From Nostoc sp. HK-01 (GTDB lineage: Bacteria > Cyanobacteriota > Cyanobacteriia > Cyanobacteriales > Nostocaceae), in assembly GCA_003990705.1 (NCBI GenBank), contig AP018321.1, positions 29,476-93,475 of the forward strand: a stretch of DNA of 64,000 nt. The letters run 5' to 3'. A program made the translations under genes and the position numbers. Positions 1 through 7,965 of this stretch are shown here, piece by piece (position 1 is the first letter of the stretch; every line of letters starts with the position of its first letter). Below the pieces are notes generated by a model. That model searched no databases. It was not told the origin of the DNA and worked only from the letters and a program-made list of their open reading frames with translations.

Positions 1-201
1 GCAACTATGAAAACTTTGACCAACGAACCAACTATTATTCACGCCCCCAGAAGAGAACACAGCCGCAAACCCGCAGAATTTTATGAATTGGTGGAGAAAC
101 TTTGTGCAGGGATGACGAAACTAGAAATGTTTTCCCGCCAATCTCGTCCTGACTGGGATTCCTGGGGCAATGAGGTGGAGAAGTTCACCGAAAATAACTA
201 A
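1..201 (+). CDS. MT-A70 family DNA/RNA N6-adenine methyltransferase, C-terminal part
   Basis: The reading frame is open to the left edge of the window, so this is the 3' end of a longer gene rather than a 64-residue protein starting at base 7. The segment IIHAPRREHSRKP followed by FYELVEKL and the closing SRQSRPDWDSWGNE matches the C-terminal end of MT-A70-like adenine methyltransferases of phages and plasmids, where it follows the DPPW catalytic domain. The catalytic motif itself lies outside the window. Such enzymes methylate adenine in DNA, often as orphan or defence-linked enzymes. It lies 560 bp upstream of a restriction-modification pair, which may be chance. Fair confidence in the family, none in the substrate. 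Confidence 0.7.
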   Translation, partial: ATMKTLTNEPTIIHAPRREHSRKPAEFYELVEKLCAGMTKLEMFSRQSRPDWDSWGNEVEKFTENN

Positions 202-212
202 CCCACATTCTC

Positions 213-325
213 AATTAGACCAAAATCTTAAACTACAGCATTCCTGCGGCGATACAGAATCCCGCGCCGGGATTCTATCGCTGCATACATCAAGGCGTTG
301 AAATTTGCGATCGCCTGAAGCAAAA
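213..325 (+). repeat. dispersed direct repeat, copy A
   Basis: About 110 bp starting ATTAGACCAAAATCTTAAAC recurs in the same orientation at 53257-53370, with scattered differences. It contains a short palindrome of the form AATCCCG-N3-CGGGATT in this copy. It lies just after the methyltransferase stop and encodes nothing obvious. The rest of 326-760 shows no gene that I can support. Confidence 0.6.
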
Positions 326-760
326 CTGCGTTATCCCGGATGAGTGATGCTGGGGTACCTTATTTTGAGTAGTTTTGATGAATAAGAGAGATCGCACTGA
401 TTTGACAGTCAGGCGATCACCCTACCGGCATCTACGCATTATAGATACATAAAAATCTTAGCAACAATGAGCAAACCAATCGGCTATTTTATTAACACAA
501 TGCCTAGATGGGTATCCGGCGGACATCTGGATTGGCTTGGAAGGAGTTAGCACCCATTCGTTTAGGCGATCTGCCCTAACGCAGACCTGGCTGGGTACGT
601 TGTAGCGTTATCTAGAGGTCACGCCAGAGTAGAGACGGAAGGCGGTTTCTGTTATTGGGTTTTAGATAATAAGCTGATTCTTAGTTAAAAAATATTAATT
701 TTTAATAGCTTGTATACTATTTCAGGGAATTTTATCAATATTGAAATTTCGTGATATGGT

Positions 761-1606
761 ATGACTGAAAATTTTTTATTTTTAAATACTGATGGAAATA
801 TTTCTGTTAAGGCTGATATGGCTTTCATTAAGCTATATCCTTTGCTACCGAAAGAAACACTAATTAATGAAATTCATGAGAAGATATACGACCTAGTTGT
901 TGCTAAATCAAAGGAAGAGTTTAATGGACTACAACCTACTCCTGGCTCATTAAATAACTGTAAAGGGCGGTGGAATGAGATGAGTTTTTTACTGACTGCT
1001 CATAATTCTATAATAAAAAATACAAACGATATTTATTTAGTTAAAATGCCTAATGAAAGCAGTTTAAAATTTTGGCAAATATATACACATGAATCTAGAG
1101 CAGTATATGAAAAACTTGTATCTAAACTAAAAAATCAAGGATTTTTCATAAGATGTTCAAATCCTGATTTCGTTCTTATAAAACGAAGAGTAGTGGAAAA
1201 TTTTATTCCTAATGAAGAAGAAGATTTACTATCTAATTTGAAGGATTTATACAAAAACGTTAAGAATAAATGTGAACCTTCAGATGTTATTTCTTTTATT
1301 TCTCTTAAAACTAGCAACAGACCAGATAGAAGATATCAAATTTTATATGAAGCAAATATTACAAAGTATGCTAGTCAATATATACATAATGCAGAACACC
1401 GACTTCGATTTGATGTTATTGGCAGAAGTAATGAGAGTGATGCACAAGTCTTTAAAGCACCACTATTATCTAGTATTCCTATATTTAGGATAGAAAATTT
1501 AGAAGAAGAGTTAGAATTGCTAAAATCTCTTGCTATTGATTCAGATACAAATATTTCAACCAAAATAGAATTAGATAAATATTGGGAGATATTCTCTAGC
1601 ATTTAA
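761..1606 (+). CDS. type II restriction endonuclease, Cfr10I/Bse634I-like
   Basis: The 281-residue protein has the active-site layout of the Cfr10I/Bse634I/NgoMIV group. PD is at 135-136 and a lysine at 183 (46 residues between), followed by exactly 13 residues and a glutamate at 197, giving PD-X46-K-X13-E. A further glutamate sits at 73 in RWNEMSF, where Cfr10I has E71. The stretch KTSNRPDRRYQ around K183 is typical of the group. Known members cleave RCCGGY or GCCGGC and need tetramers or two sites. It converges with the methyltransferase, the stop codons being 1 bp apart. The gene is AT-rich compared with its surroundings, consistent with transfer. Predicted specificity (an RCCGGY-like site) is inference. 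Confidence 0.8.
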   Translation: MTENFLFLNTDGNISVKADMAFIKLYPLLPKETLINEIHEKIYDLVVAKSKEEFNGLQPTPGSLNNCKGRWNEMSFLLTAHNSIIKNTNDIYLVKMPNESSLKFWQIYTHESRAVYEKLVSKLKNQGFFIRCSNPDFVLIKRRVVENFIPNEEEDLLSNLKDLYKNVKNKCEPSDVISFISLKTSNRPDRRYQILYEANITKYASQYIHNAEHRLRFDVIGRSNESDAQVFKAPLLSSIPIFRIENLEEELELLKSLAIDSDTNISTKIELDKYWEIFSSI

Positions 1607-1607
1607 G

Positions 1608-2810
1608 TTAAAAATTCAAAGCTAATTCTAGCTGTATTTGTTTGCATTCTGGGGTTTCTTCTAATTTTAAATTTATATCTAATTGATTATTTTGTAAACT
1701 TTCCAGAAAAAACAGAATACTTTTGGCAATAGCAGAACCTGCTAAATATGGAACACCATTACCAATAGTTTTAAACATATTTGTTAATGTCATATTTGGT
1801 GGTAATAAATACTCTTGAGGTAAAGATTGCAGAGCCAGTGCTTCTGCTACTGATATCCTCCGAATTTTATATGGATGTAAGTGTACTTCATTATTACCAT
1901 AACAAACAGTAGGAGAATACCGCCATCTGTGTAAACGTTTAAAGGATTTACGCGAATCATCTCCTTCCTGAATTACTCGAAATCTTGTAATACCACTTCT
2001 AGGCATAAAATGATGTTTAGCATTTGGATGATTAAGTACATCATTTTTCCTAAACCAGTACTCTACTGTTAATTCTTGAGGAATATTATGTGGGCAATCA
2101 AGATACGAATCTTCTTCAAAATTATGAACTTTAGGCCAGTCTAATTTTAAAACATCTTCTTTTAAATAAGATTTCAAATTATGCCAAGGGAAATTTAGTT
2201 CATATTTTTTATTTTTATTTATTTTGACTGAGAAAATATCAGAAAGGAAACCAATCAAAATAATTCTATCTCTATCTTGAGGTACACCATATTCAATTGC
2301 ATTAATCAAATGCTCAGTGAGGATGTAACCGGAGCTATAAAACTTTTCCTTGAGATATTCATAAAACTGACGATGTTTTTTAGTTTGCCACAAACCTTTA
2401 ACATTCTCAAATAGAAAAAAATCAGGTTTTTGTTGACAGATTATCTCTGCAAAAATTTCTGATAACCTTCCATGATCACCCTCGTGACCACGATTTTTTC
2501 CTCCTATTGAAAAATCAGGGCAGGGAGGGCCACCAATAAAACCGACTAGAGAAGATGACTTACGTGTATCTTGTAATAAATCTTTAAGTTTAGCTTGATT
2601 CTTAGGTTGCAAATAATCTTCTATACTACAATTTTCGTATCCATATTTTTCTTCTGGTAATTTAAGATTTTTTCTAGAGTATTGATAAGCTTCTAAAAAA
2701 GGAAGGAAAACTTCGTTGACATAAACTATACGATATCCATTTAGCTCAAAACCTAAATCTAAAAATCCTGCTCCACTAAAAAATGAAAAGATAGTTGGGG
2801 TGTCAAACAT
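1608..2810 (-). CDS. DNA (cytosine-5) methyltransferase of the restriction-modification pair
   Basis: A 400-residue C5 methyltransferase with the motifs in order: SAM-binding FSGAGFLDLG at about 11-20, catalytic GGPPCPDFS at 93-101 (nucleophile C97), ENVKG at 135-139, QDRDRIILIG at 178-187, and TIGNGVP near the C terminus. It should protect the site cut by the convergent endonuclease by methylating cytosine. The variable target-recognition region, roughly 200-330, cannot be read for specificity by eye. Base composition is as AT-rich as the endonuclease gene, so the pair probably arrived together. Convergent orientation with almost no spacer means the two transcripts can overlap. Confidence 0.92.
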   Translation of the reverse strand: MFDTPTIFSFFSGAGFLDLGFELNGYRIVYVNEVFLPFLEAYQYSRKNLKLPEEKYGYENCSIEDYLQPKNQAKLKDLLQDTRKSSSLVGFIGGPPCPDFSIGGKNRGHEGDHGRLSEIFAEIICQQKPDFFLFENVKGLWQTKKHRQFYEYLKEKFYSSGYILTEHLINAIEYGVPQDRDRIILIGFLSDIFSVKINKNKKYELNFPWHNLKSYLKEDVLKLDWPKVHNFEEDSYLDCPHNIPQELTVEYWFRKNDVLNHPNAKHHFMPRSGITRFRVIQEGDDSRKSFKRLHRWRYSPTVCYGNNEVHLHPYKIRRISVAEALALQSLPQEYLLPPNMTLTNMFKTIGNGVPYLAGSAIAKSILFFLESLQNNQLDINLKLEETPECKQIQLELALNF

Positions 2811-2911
2811 TCGTTTTAACTTAATTATGAAAAGTAATTAATTAACAAATAAATATTATACTATGATTTTTCCTTTTTTAATCAAGAATTATAAAACATT
2901 TATCAAAAATC

Positions 2912-3136
2912 ATGAGTAATACAAATTATCGTACAGATTCTAGTAATGAGTATTATTTATTTTTAAAAGCCTTTTCTAAAGAAGGGTTTAGCTATTTAAC
3001 TATTAGTGTTTTAAAACAATTTTATAATTGTATAAATGATATATTTGATTACACTCCTTTACCTGGTGATGATAGATGGGAAGAAGTGTTAAACTTTGCT
3101 GAGATTGCGATTTGCTACTTCCGGCTCAACATTTAA
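2912..3136 (+). CDS. hypothetical protein, possibly truncated
   Basis: A 74-residue AT-rich frame starting 101 bp upstream of, and divergent from, the methyltransferase. I do not recognise it. The last dozen residues read across a change in base composition near 3090 and overlap a decayed minus-strand gene, so the original C terminus has probably been lost. It lacks a recognisable helix-turn-helix, so it is not an obvious controller protein for the restriction system. Confidence 0.4.
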   Translation: MSNTNYRTDSSNEYYLFLKAFSKEGFSYLTISVLKQFYNCINDIFDYTPLPGDDRWEEVLNFAEIAICYFRLNI

Positions 3137-3283
3137 CGGTTGTTCTGGATTATCGTTGTTCACTTTTGTTTCTGCCTGCTCCTGTACTGGTATCTACTGC
3201 TTTTGCTTGTTACCTATGGTTGTAGAATTGGACTTTTATTTAGATTGTTTGGATGGTTTAAGCACTCGTGGAATAGATTTCAT
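3089..3283 (-). pseudogene. decayed small gene with two in-frame stops
   Basis: On the minus strand an ATG at 3283 opens MKSIPRVLKPSKQSK, then a TAA, a further 12-residue segment, a TAG, and a hydrophilic segment ending EQPLNVEPEVANRNLSKV before a final stop. All pieces are in one frame, so this reads as a gene broken by two nonsense changes. The Pro/Lys/Glu-rich character resembles N-terminal regions of small partition proteins such as the neighbour at 3394. No firm family. Confidence 0.3.
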
Positions 3284-3344
3284 GCTTAAGACTTTTGTTT
3301 GAATGAACCTATTTTGAGAAAAAATTTACTCTTATGATATTAAA

Positions 3345-3366
3345 TTTAATAGTATTAGACCTTTAT
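3345..3366 (-). repeat. partition-locus repeat, distal copy
   Basis: The minus strand reads ATAAAGGTCTAATACTATTA, a close match to the three TAAAGGTNTAATACNTTNATAT repeats upstream of the parA gene at 4580-4779. It sits 28 bp beyond the stop of the small partition gene, so the operon is bracketed by copies. Confidence 0.5.
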
Positions 3367-3393
3367 ACTATTAAATGATTTACCCTTGTTAGC

Positions 3394-3822
3394 TTATAGA
3401 TTCAGTAATCGCTTGAGGTCTTCAGTGTTCTTTACTTGGCTCCAATCAACCTCACTATTTTGCAACAGTTCTATGGCAACGCCGATTAGGTGTTGAGGGT
3501 AAACCCGCTCACCGGGGGGAACCGCTTCTGTATTGTTGTCCCTTACTGTTCGGGCTGTATCCGTTAACCAGTTATGCTGTGCGCGAGTAATTTTGATATT
3601 AATTGTTACTGGTTTTTCCTGAACTAGTGGCTCAGAGGTTAATGATGCAGTAGGGGCTGACAATACTGATTCTTTAGTCGAGGAGGTTACAGGCATTTTC
3701 TCAAGTACTGGGGAAGCTGGTTCTACTTCAGTGGGAAATTCCGTAATTTCTGGTTCTGTTTGGCTTTTGATTCCAGAAAACTGGCTTAATTTCATGCCAG
3801 ACATTTTTTTTCTTGTTGTCAT
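3394..3822 (-). CDS. small centromere-binding/partition partner protein, locus 1
   Basis: The start is placed at the ATG at 3822 (protein MTTRKKMSG...), which overlaps the parA stop as ATGA and implies translational coupling; an upstream ATG at 3846 is less likely. The product is about 142 residues: a Pro/Glu/Ser-rich disordered N-terminal half, then a compact C-terminal half (VTINIKITRAQHNWLTDTARTVR...) that looks like a ribbon-helix-helix-type DNA-binding unit. This matches the usual second gene of a ParA/small-ParB plasmid partition cassette. It probably binds the TAAAGGT repeats around the operon, represses it and links DNA to ParA. Confidence 0.6.
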   Translation of the reverse strand: MTTRKKMSGMKLSQFSGIKSQTEPEITEFPTEVEPASPVLEKMPVTSSTKESVLSAPTASLTSEPLVQEKPVTINIKITRAQHNWLTDTARTVRDNNTEAVPPGERVYPQHLIGVAIELLQNSEVDWSQVKNTEDLKRLLNL

Positions 3823-4544
3823 TTCGTCCCCCAATATTTGATGCATTCCTTAGCCAACGATTGGTAAGCTCTAGCACCACTGGATTTGGGTGCATAAGTT
3901 AAGACTGGTTGTTGCGCTGCGATAGATTCAGCAACGGCTATGTTATCAGGGATGGTAGTGTGTAAAAGTCGATAACCTAACTCCACCGCCGCCTCAATTA
4001 ACAAATCATCAGCCTCTTTGGTCAAAACTAACCGGGGCTTATACCGAGTTCTCACAACATCAATGGGAATATCTGCCCTTTCTCCTCGGATTAATTCCAC
4101 AGCTTCCGAAAGTCCTTTTAGAGAAGCAGGTTCACAGAGAGTGGGAATAAGAATGCGATCGCTGCTTAGAATGGCCTGCACTGATGCCGCCGATAGCCCT
4201 GGCGGACAGTCCATTAAAACTAAATCAAATCCTCTAAGCCGAGATAGTGCTGGGACGAATAAGTCCTGTTCAGATGTCAGGCGAAACATACCTATATCAC
4301 CTGGAATCAGATACAGGTGTTTAACTTGGGTCTGTTTAGGCGTAACTGTTTCTTTACTTGTTAGCCAGTCTAGAGTTGTTGGCTCATTACCATCCATACC
4401 CAAACCGAACGAGAGAGTACGTTGCCCATCCAAATCAATTAGCAGGGTTTGGCGTTTGGGAGAGGCTAGAAATGCCCCTAAGTTAAGTGTGGTCGAGCTT
4501 TTGCTAGTTCCACCCTTAAAATTGAACACACTAATGACAATCAC
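3819..4544 (-). CDS. parA: ParA family partition ATPase, locus 1
   Basis: A 241-residue ParA/MinD-type ATPase. The deviant Walker A is KGGTSKSST near residue 10, followed by LLIDLDGQ and LMDCPPG near 112. It has no N-terminal helix-turn-helix, so it is the short form in which the partner protein does the repression. Such ATPases move plasmid copies apart over the nucleoid. It is the first gene of a two-gene operon; the region upstream carries three direct repeats likely to be operator and centromere. Confidence 0.9.
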   Translation of the reverse strand: MIVISVFNFKGGTSKSSTTLNLGAFLASPKRQTLLIDLDGQRTLSFGLGMDGNEPTTLDWLTSKETVTPKQTQVKHLYLIPGDIGMFRLTSEQDLFVPALSRLRGFDLVLMDCPPGLSAASVQAILSSDRILIPTLCEPASLKGLSEAVELIRGERADIPIDVVRTRYKPRLVLTKEADDLLIEAAVELGYRLLHTTIPDNIAVAESIAAQQPVLTYAPKSSGARAYQSLAKECIKYWGTK

Positions 4545-4579
4545 TATTAAAATGTTAAAGCGTTAATCAGTTTATACCA

Positions 4580-4779
4580 TAAAGGTATAATACTTTTATA
4601 TGTCAATACATTTCAATACATAGGCTGATTGTTAAATCTGTAAAGGTAAGTGCTTGTATTTAATACTCTAAAGGTCTAATACGTTAATATATCTGTCTTT
4701 TTAACCTACGACCGACTCCTCAAACTCCTAAAGGTAAAACCTTTATCAGCCAACTAATAAAGGTCTAATACTTTAATAT
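4580..4779. promoter_or_regulatory. three direct repeats upstream of parA locus 1 (candidate centromere/operator)
   Basis: A 22-bp unit TAAAGGTNTAATACNTTNATAT occurs at 4580-4601, 4669-4690 and 4758-4779, 89 bp apart each time, with partial TAAAGGTAA copies at 4641 and 4729 and a further copy beyond the operon at 3345. The repeats lie between the parA start and the next gene. Repeated sites next to a ParA operon are the usual form of a partition centromere that doubles as operator. Confidence 0.7.
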
Positions 4780-4860
4780 GTTTATACATTAATAGTAACT
4801 AAGCTGCCTTATCACCACGATTGCTCATTTACCTCTGCAAATAATAGGTAAGTTTTCTAG

Positions 4861-4894
4861 GTAACTATCGCTTAGTTACAGATATAGTAGTTAC
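4861..4894. promoter_or_regulatory. inverted-repeat operator upstream of the coiled-coil gene, copy 1
   Basis: GTAACTA-N5-TAGTTAC spans 4861-4879, followed by a further GTTAC at 4890. The equivalent upstream site of the second gene copy (58362-58380) keeps both arms and the 5-bp spacing although the spacer has changed, which suggests a protein-binding site. Confidence 0.6.
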
Positions 4895-4913
4895 AAAGAG
4901 TGAAACAGAAGTT

Positions 4914-5402
4914 ATGCCAAGAAAACCTTCGTTGCCGACTGTGGCAAGGGGTATCTTTCAAACCCCAGCCAACAGAGAGATTGAACTGGAGGCGGATTGG
5001 GATGACTGGCAGGATTGGTTAATGAATGCTGAATCGTTCCGTTACTGCCCTATGTCGAGTGAACCTGCCTACACAATGCGAAAGGAGCAGGGAACTAAGG
5101 GGCAGGGTAGTTACTGGTATGCTTATCGCAAACAGTCCGGCAATTTGGCCAAATGCTACGTCGGGCTGGATGAGGGATTGACTATTGAAAATTTGGAGGC
5201 GGTCGCCAAGCAATTAACCGAGAAGTTGAAGAGGAAAGTTACCAAGAGCGTATCTGTAACCAACTCTTTAGTTACAGATAGAGGCGCTGTAACTAAGGAT
5301 GATGAGATAGAGAAATTACAGAAAGAGAACAAGAAGTTACACAGACAGGTCAAACAGTTACAGAGACAGTTGCAGATTGCTTTAGGAAAGCCAGTAGTCT
5401 GA
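4914..5402 (+). CDS. plasmid protein with C-terminal coiled coil, copy 1
   Basis: A 162-residue protein about 95% identical to the one at 58414. The N-terminal half has a short (GSYWYAYRK...CYVGLDEGLTIENLEAVA) segment that recurs in many bacterial mobile-element proteins; the last 35 residues (EIEKLQKENKKL...LQRQLQIAL) form a leucine-rich coiled coil. I do not know its function. Its own coding sequence contains a perfect inverted repeat TATCTGTAAC-N10-GTTACAGATA at 5251-5280, and TTAGTTACAGATA also occurs in the promoter region at 4872-4884. Autoregulation or a plasmid-segregation role (KfrA-like architecture) is plausible but inferred. Confidence 0.65.
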   Translation: MPRKPSLPTVARGIFQTPANREIELEADWDDWQDWLMNAESFRYCPMSSEPAYTMRKEQGTKGQGSYWYAYRKQSGNLAKCYVGLDEGLTIENLEAVAKQLTEKLKRKVTKSVSVTNSLVTDRGAVTKDDEIEKLQKENKKLHRQVKQLQRQLQIALGKPVV

Positions 5403-5789
5403 TATATCAAGATGAGTTTATCTGCACTGCCTTAGCAAATCCCGTGCCGGGATTTATAGTTTCTTTTTCAACTACCTACCGATTAATTAGTCCATCTATT
5501 TTCCACCCCCAGGCGATCTCTGTTCTGTGTAAGTGGGGCGATTTCGTTATTTCGCTATATCGTTACTTCGCTAAATCTAACTGATGTATGATTGGGAATT
5601 GTGCAATTCCCGGAGTCGGGAAAACTCACAACTTTTTGGCTGAACGCTTGTGAAGGCGATCGCCTAACCGAATATTAGTATTGAATCTCGTCAAATGTTG
5701 CCACCGTTTCAAAGAGTCAATTTTTTCTGAAACATAGTCTGGTTATGATTTTCAGACGACGCATGGCGGCAAAATCGCCTTGGCTACTT
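5403..5789. other. intergenic region with palindrome and TTCGTTA-type repeats
   Basis: No gene seen. It contains the palindrome AAATCCCG-TGC-CGGGATTT at 5437-5455 and a run GCGATTTCGTTATTTCGC followed by a second CGTTACTTCGC at 5539-5576, similar to repeats around partition locus 4. The same region follows the second gene copy at 58903-59292 with a few per cent divergence. Confidence 0.5.
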
Positions 5790-5962
5790 TTACCCCTTGA
5801 CGACATCAAATAGATTCTCATTCCCATCCCAATTTAAAGGCACTTCTATTATGGCGGCACGCTTTAAGCAGATTGACTCGCCATTTTCAACGTATATTGT
5901 TTCCCCTTCAAAAAATTGGCGGTAAGTATCTTGAACAATTCCAACCAAATCCGACTTTGGGA
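5790..5962 (-). pseudogene. C-terminal remnant of the 112-residue hypothetical gene
   Basis: These 170 bp match the last ~57 codons of the intact minus-strand gene at 59293-59631 in the second duplication copy, with several substitutions. The 5' part was lost in the same roughly 786-bp deletion that removed most of the neighbouring regulator gene. Confidence 0.75.
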
Positions 5963-5964
5963 AT

Positions 5965-6043
5965 AACCCAAGAAACCCTCAGTCGCATCCGCGCCAGATA
6001 TCGAAATCAGCAACGCCGCCGTCATCTAGCCCAGGAAATTTGA
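5965..6043 (+). pseudogene. 3' remnant of the Crp/Fnr-type regulator gene
   Basis: The sequence from GGGAATAACCCAAGAAACCC to the TGA at 6041-6043 encodes only the recognition-helix end (TQETLSRIRARYRNQ...) of the regulator that is intact at 59700-60332. The effector-binding domain is missing, so this copy cannot make a functional regulator. Confidence 0.8.
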
Positions 6044-6069
6044 TCTTAATCAAATTTGACCTATATCAA
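6040..6069 (+). promoter_or_regulatory. two FNR/CRP-type boxes upstream of coq4-like gene, copy 1
   Basis: TTGATCTTAATCAA (6040-6053) is a perfect TTGAT-N4-ATCAA site and is followed by TTGAC-N4-ATCAA at 6056-6069, 16 bp further on. They lie about 85-110 bp before the downstream start codon. The cognate regulator is probably the Crp-family protein encoded intact in copy 2, whose recognition helix has E-T-L-S-R as in FNR. Confidence 0.7.
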
Positions 6070-6150
6070 AAAAATCCCCTATTGCTTACCTGTGGAGTCA
6101 CCGTAGGATGCAGTTGTCGAAAACAAACAACGCACCGCGAGGTAACAATC

Positions 6151-6912
6151 ATGGGATTCAAATATATCAACGAACTAGCAACTCCTGAAAATGTTGATAA
6201 ACTGCTGTCTTTAGTTGACATGGTTGCTGGGGGGAGAGTTGACACGCAAAACATCTTCGATATTGAGGATGCTTTGACTGATAGTGAGCAAATGAAAAGA
6301 TGTTTGCAGGTTGTCCGTCAAAATCCAGACTCAGCACAATTAGTTGATGAGCGTTATATGGGCCCAGATTTTGATCTGGAAACCTTGCTGAAGCTGCCGG
6401 AAGGCTCATTGGGTTGGACTTATGCTCGTGTTCTCAGTGCTATGAACTATGATATAGGGTTCTATCGCCTCCGAAAGATTGAATCAGATGTCGATTATAT
6501 TACCCATCGCGTTCGCAAAACTCATGATCTGCATCATATTTTGACGGGCTTTAGCTTTGATGACTACGGTGAACTGGGAGTGATTTCAGTGACGGTTGGG
6601 CAAATTGGCTATCCCGCATTCACGTTCATTGATTTGGTTGGTTCGTTGTTAGCGTTCATGGCTAATCAAGCACGGGAAGGCATCAATTCTCCTCTGGAAT
6701 ATAATTTTGACCTGGTTTCTCAAGGCATCCGCATTGCACGGCAAGCTACACCCTTGTTTCCGGTGAAGTTTGAAGAAGGACTGGAACGTCCTATAGACGA
6801 GTGGCGTGCCGAATTAAACATTGTGCCAGTGACCGAAGGACTCTGGAGTTGGTATAGCCGTCCTTATCTGCGGGATGCGATCTCCCCCACTCTCGCAGCA
6901 CAGGCTCATTAA
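6151..6912 (+). CDS. Coq4-like protein, full-length copy
   Basis: The start chosen is the ATG at 6151 after an AGGTAAC sequence; the frame open to 6040 only reads through the regulatory boxes. The 253-residue product has the Coq4 hallmark HDLHH-(X11)-E (H125, D126, H129, E141) within [21 protein letters not shown], and the conserved TYARVL and DIGFYRLR stretches. In eukaryotes Coq4 acts in ubiquinone head-group modification; cyanobacteria make plastoquinone, so the role here is open. It is followed by a pterin carbinolamine dehydratase gene. Copy 2 differs by a one-base deletion that alters the C terminus. Confidence 0.8.
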   Translation: MGFKYINELATPENVDKLLSLVDMVAGGRVDTQNIFDIEDALTDSEQMKRCLQVVRQNPDSAQLVDERYMGPDFDLETLLKLPEGSLGWTYARVLSAMNYDIGFYRLRKIESDVDYITHRVRKTHDLHHILTGFSFDDYGELGVISVTVGQIGYPAFTFIDLVGSLLAFMANQAREGINSPLEYNFDLVSQGIRIARQATPLFPVKFEEGLERPIDEWRAELNIVPVTEGLWSWYSRPYLRDAISPTLAAQAH

Positions 6913-7026
6913 TCGACTGTTGAGGACATCATCTCCCGTTGATCAGGCTTTGAAGGGCATCCAACAGGAGATGATGCCCTTCAAGTTTGACGCAATTCTG
7001 ATAAATCGATTGGAGACATAAATTGT

Positions 7027-7329
7027 ATGATTGGCAATCAATTGGTACATTGCGCTGTGCTATCACCGGATGAACTGGAGCGCGCGCTCGCAAGACTAAA
7101 TCATTGGAAGATTGTAGACGGTAAACTCTACCGCCACTTTGAATTCACCTCGTTTATCGCAGCATTTGGCTTTATGACTCGCGTTGCACTGATTGCAGAA
7201 ACTCAAGGCCATCATCCAGAGTGGTTCAATGTTTATAACCAGGTTACAGTTCAACTGACAACCCACGATGCAGGTGGAATTACCATGAATGATGTTACTC
7301 TTGCCCAAAGCATTGATATGCAATTATAA
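7027..7329 (+). CDS. pterin-4a-carbinolamine dehydratase, copy 1
   Basis: A 100-residue protein with the complete signature of the family: HHPEW at 62-66, [15 protein letters not shown] ending in H80-D81, and GG-T-x-D-x-x-LA. The enzyme dehydrates 4a-hydroxytetrahydropterin (EC 4.2.1.96), recycling the pterin cofactor of aromatic amino acid hydroxylases; in bacteria without such hydroxylases it may serve other pterin or regulatory roles. It lies 114 bp after the Coq4-like gene on the same strand and is probably cotranscribed. Identical to the protein at 61315. Confidence 0.9.
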   Translation: MIGNQLVHCAVLSPDELERALARLNHWKIVDGKLYRHFEFTSFIAAFGFMTRVALIAETQGHHPEWFNVYNQVTVQLTTHDAGGITMNDVTLAQSIDMQL

Positions 7330-7423
7330 ATGCCCAAACCTGCAATCAAGACATTTTCAAACCAGGATTATTTGCAACTATAATTTCATTTGAGCCAGGA
7401 TTATTTGCAAACAAGCTCAACGC

Positions 7424-7570
7424 TTACCAGGACTGAGTTTTCAGTATTAACAGCAGTTGGTCAAGAAACTTCCATTTAGAGTTATCGTCATTTCCTTTTG
7501 ACCACTGAATGACATTGGTTCCATCAACACTACTACCACCTGATACATTTAAAACTTTGCTACTAGTAGT
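7424..7570 (-). pseudogene. ricin-type beta-trefoil (CBM13) lectin fragment
   Basis: Read on the minus strand, this stretch gives SSKVLNVSGGSSVDGTNVIQ followed by WSKGNDDNSKWKFLDQ, which is one repeat of a ricin-type lectin domain (the usual form is GKVLDVxGGSxxDGxxVxxW...xxNQxW). It has a stop before it and ends after about 48 codons, so only a fragment of a secreted lectin or glycosidase remains. The rest of 7330-7926 holds two copies of CCAGGATTATTTGCAA (7362, 7396) and nothing else I can support. Confidence 0.55.
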
Positions 7571-7965
7571 TTACCAACCCAAAATTGCTGTGTAGGTCGA
7601 GCAGGGGGAGAAAATTCATCCCTCCCCAGCCCCCCAGCTTCCCCTGCCTGCCACCACGCAAAGTTCTCTTGGCAGAGTACTAGTTTTATTGACAAGGTAG
7701 TAATAGCAGTTTCCACTACCACACACCATTATCTAGCACCGGGGGGCGATCGCGCTCTTGTTGAAGGAAGGGCAACAATACTTGTGATAGACAATATTGA
7801 GTGAGCAATGGTGATTTGTCTAGTTGATAAATCGTAGCAAGAGAGTGAGTGATATCAACGCTGCCTAGCAACCCCAGCCCCAGATTGATCTTTCGCGTCA
7901 AAGCAACAGTGTAGAATTTTCCCCAGATGCTACTCAAAAAATGTTTCGCTTGGTTAGTGGAGACT

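Noticed and set aside
3096..3302. 68-codon forward frame rich in Cys and Phe.
   Set aside because: It is the shadow of the decayed minus-strand gene at 3089-3283.
6040..6150. N-terminal extension of the Coq4-like frame starting MILIKFDLYQ.
   Set aside because: It is translated from the regulator stop region and the FNR-type boxes; the family start fits ATG 6151.
7716..7937. 73-codon minus-strand frame ahead of the beta-rich protein gene (also at 62004).
   Set aside because: No ribosome-binding site or family, it overlaps the head of another gene, and it lies in a region that already contains a gene fragment.
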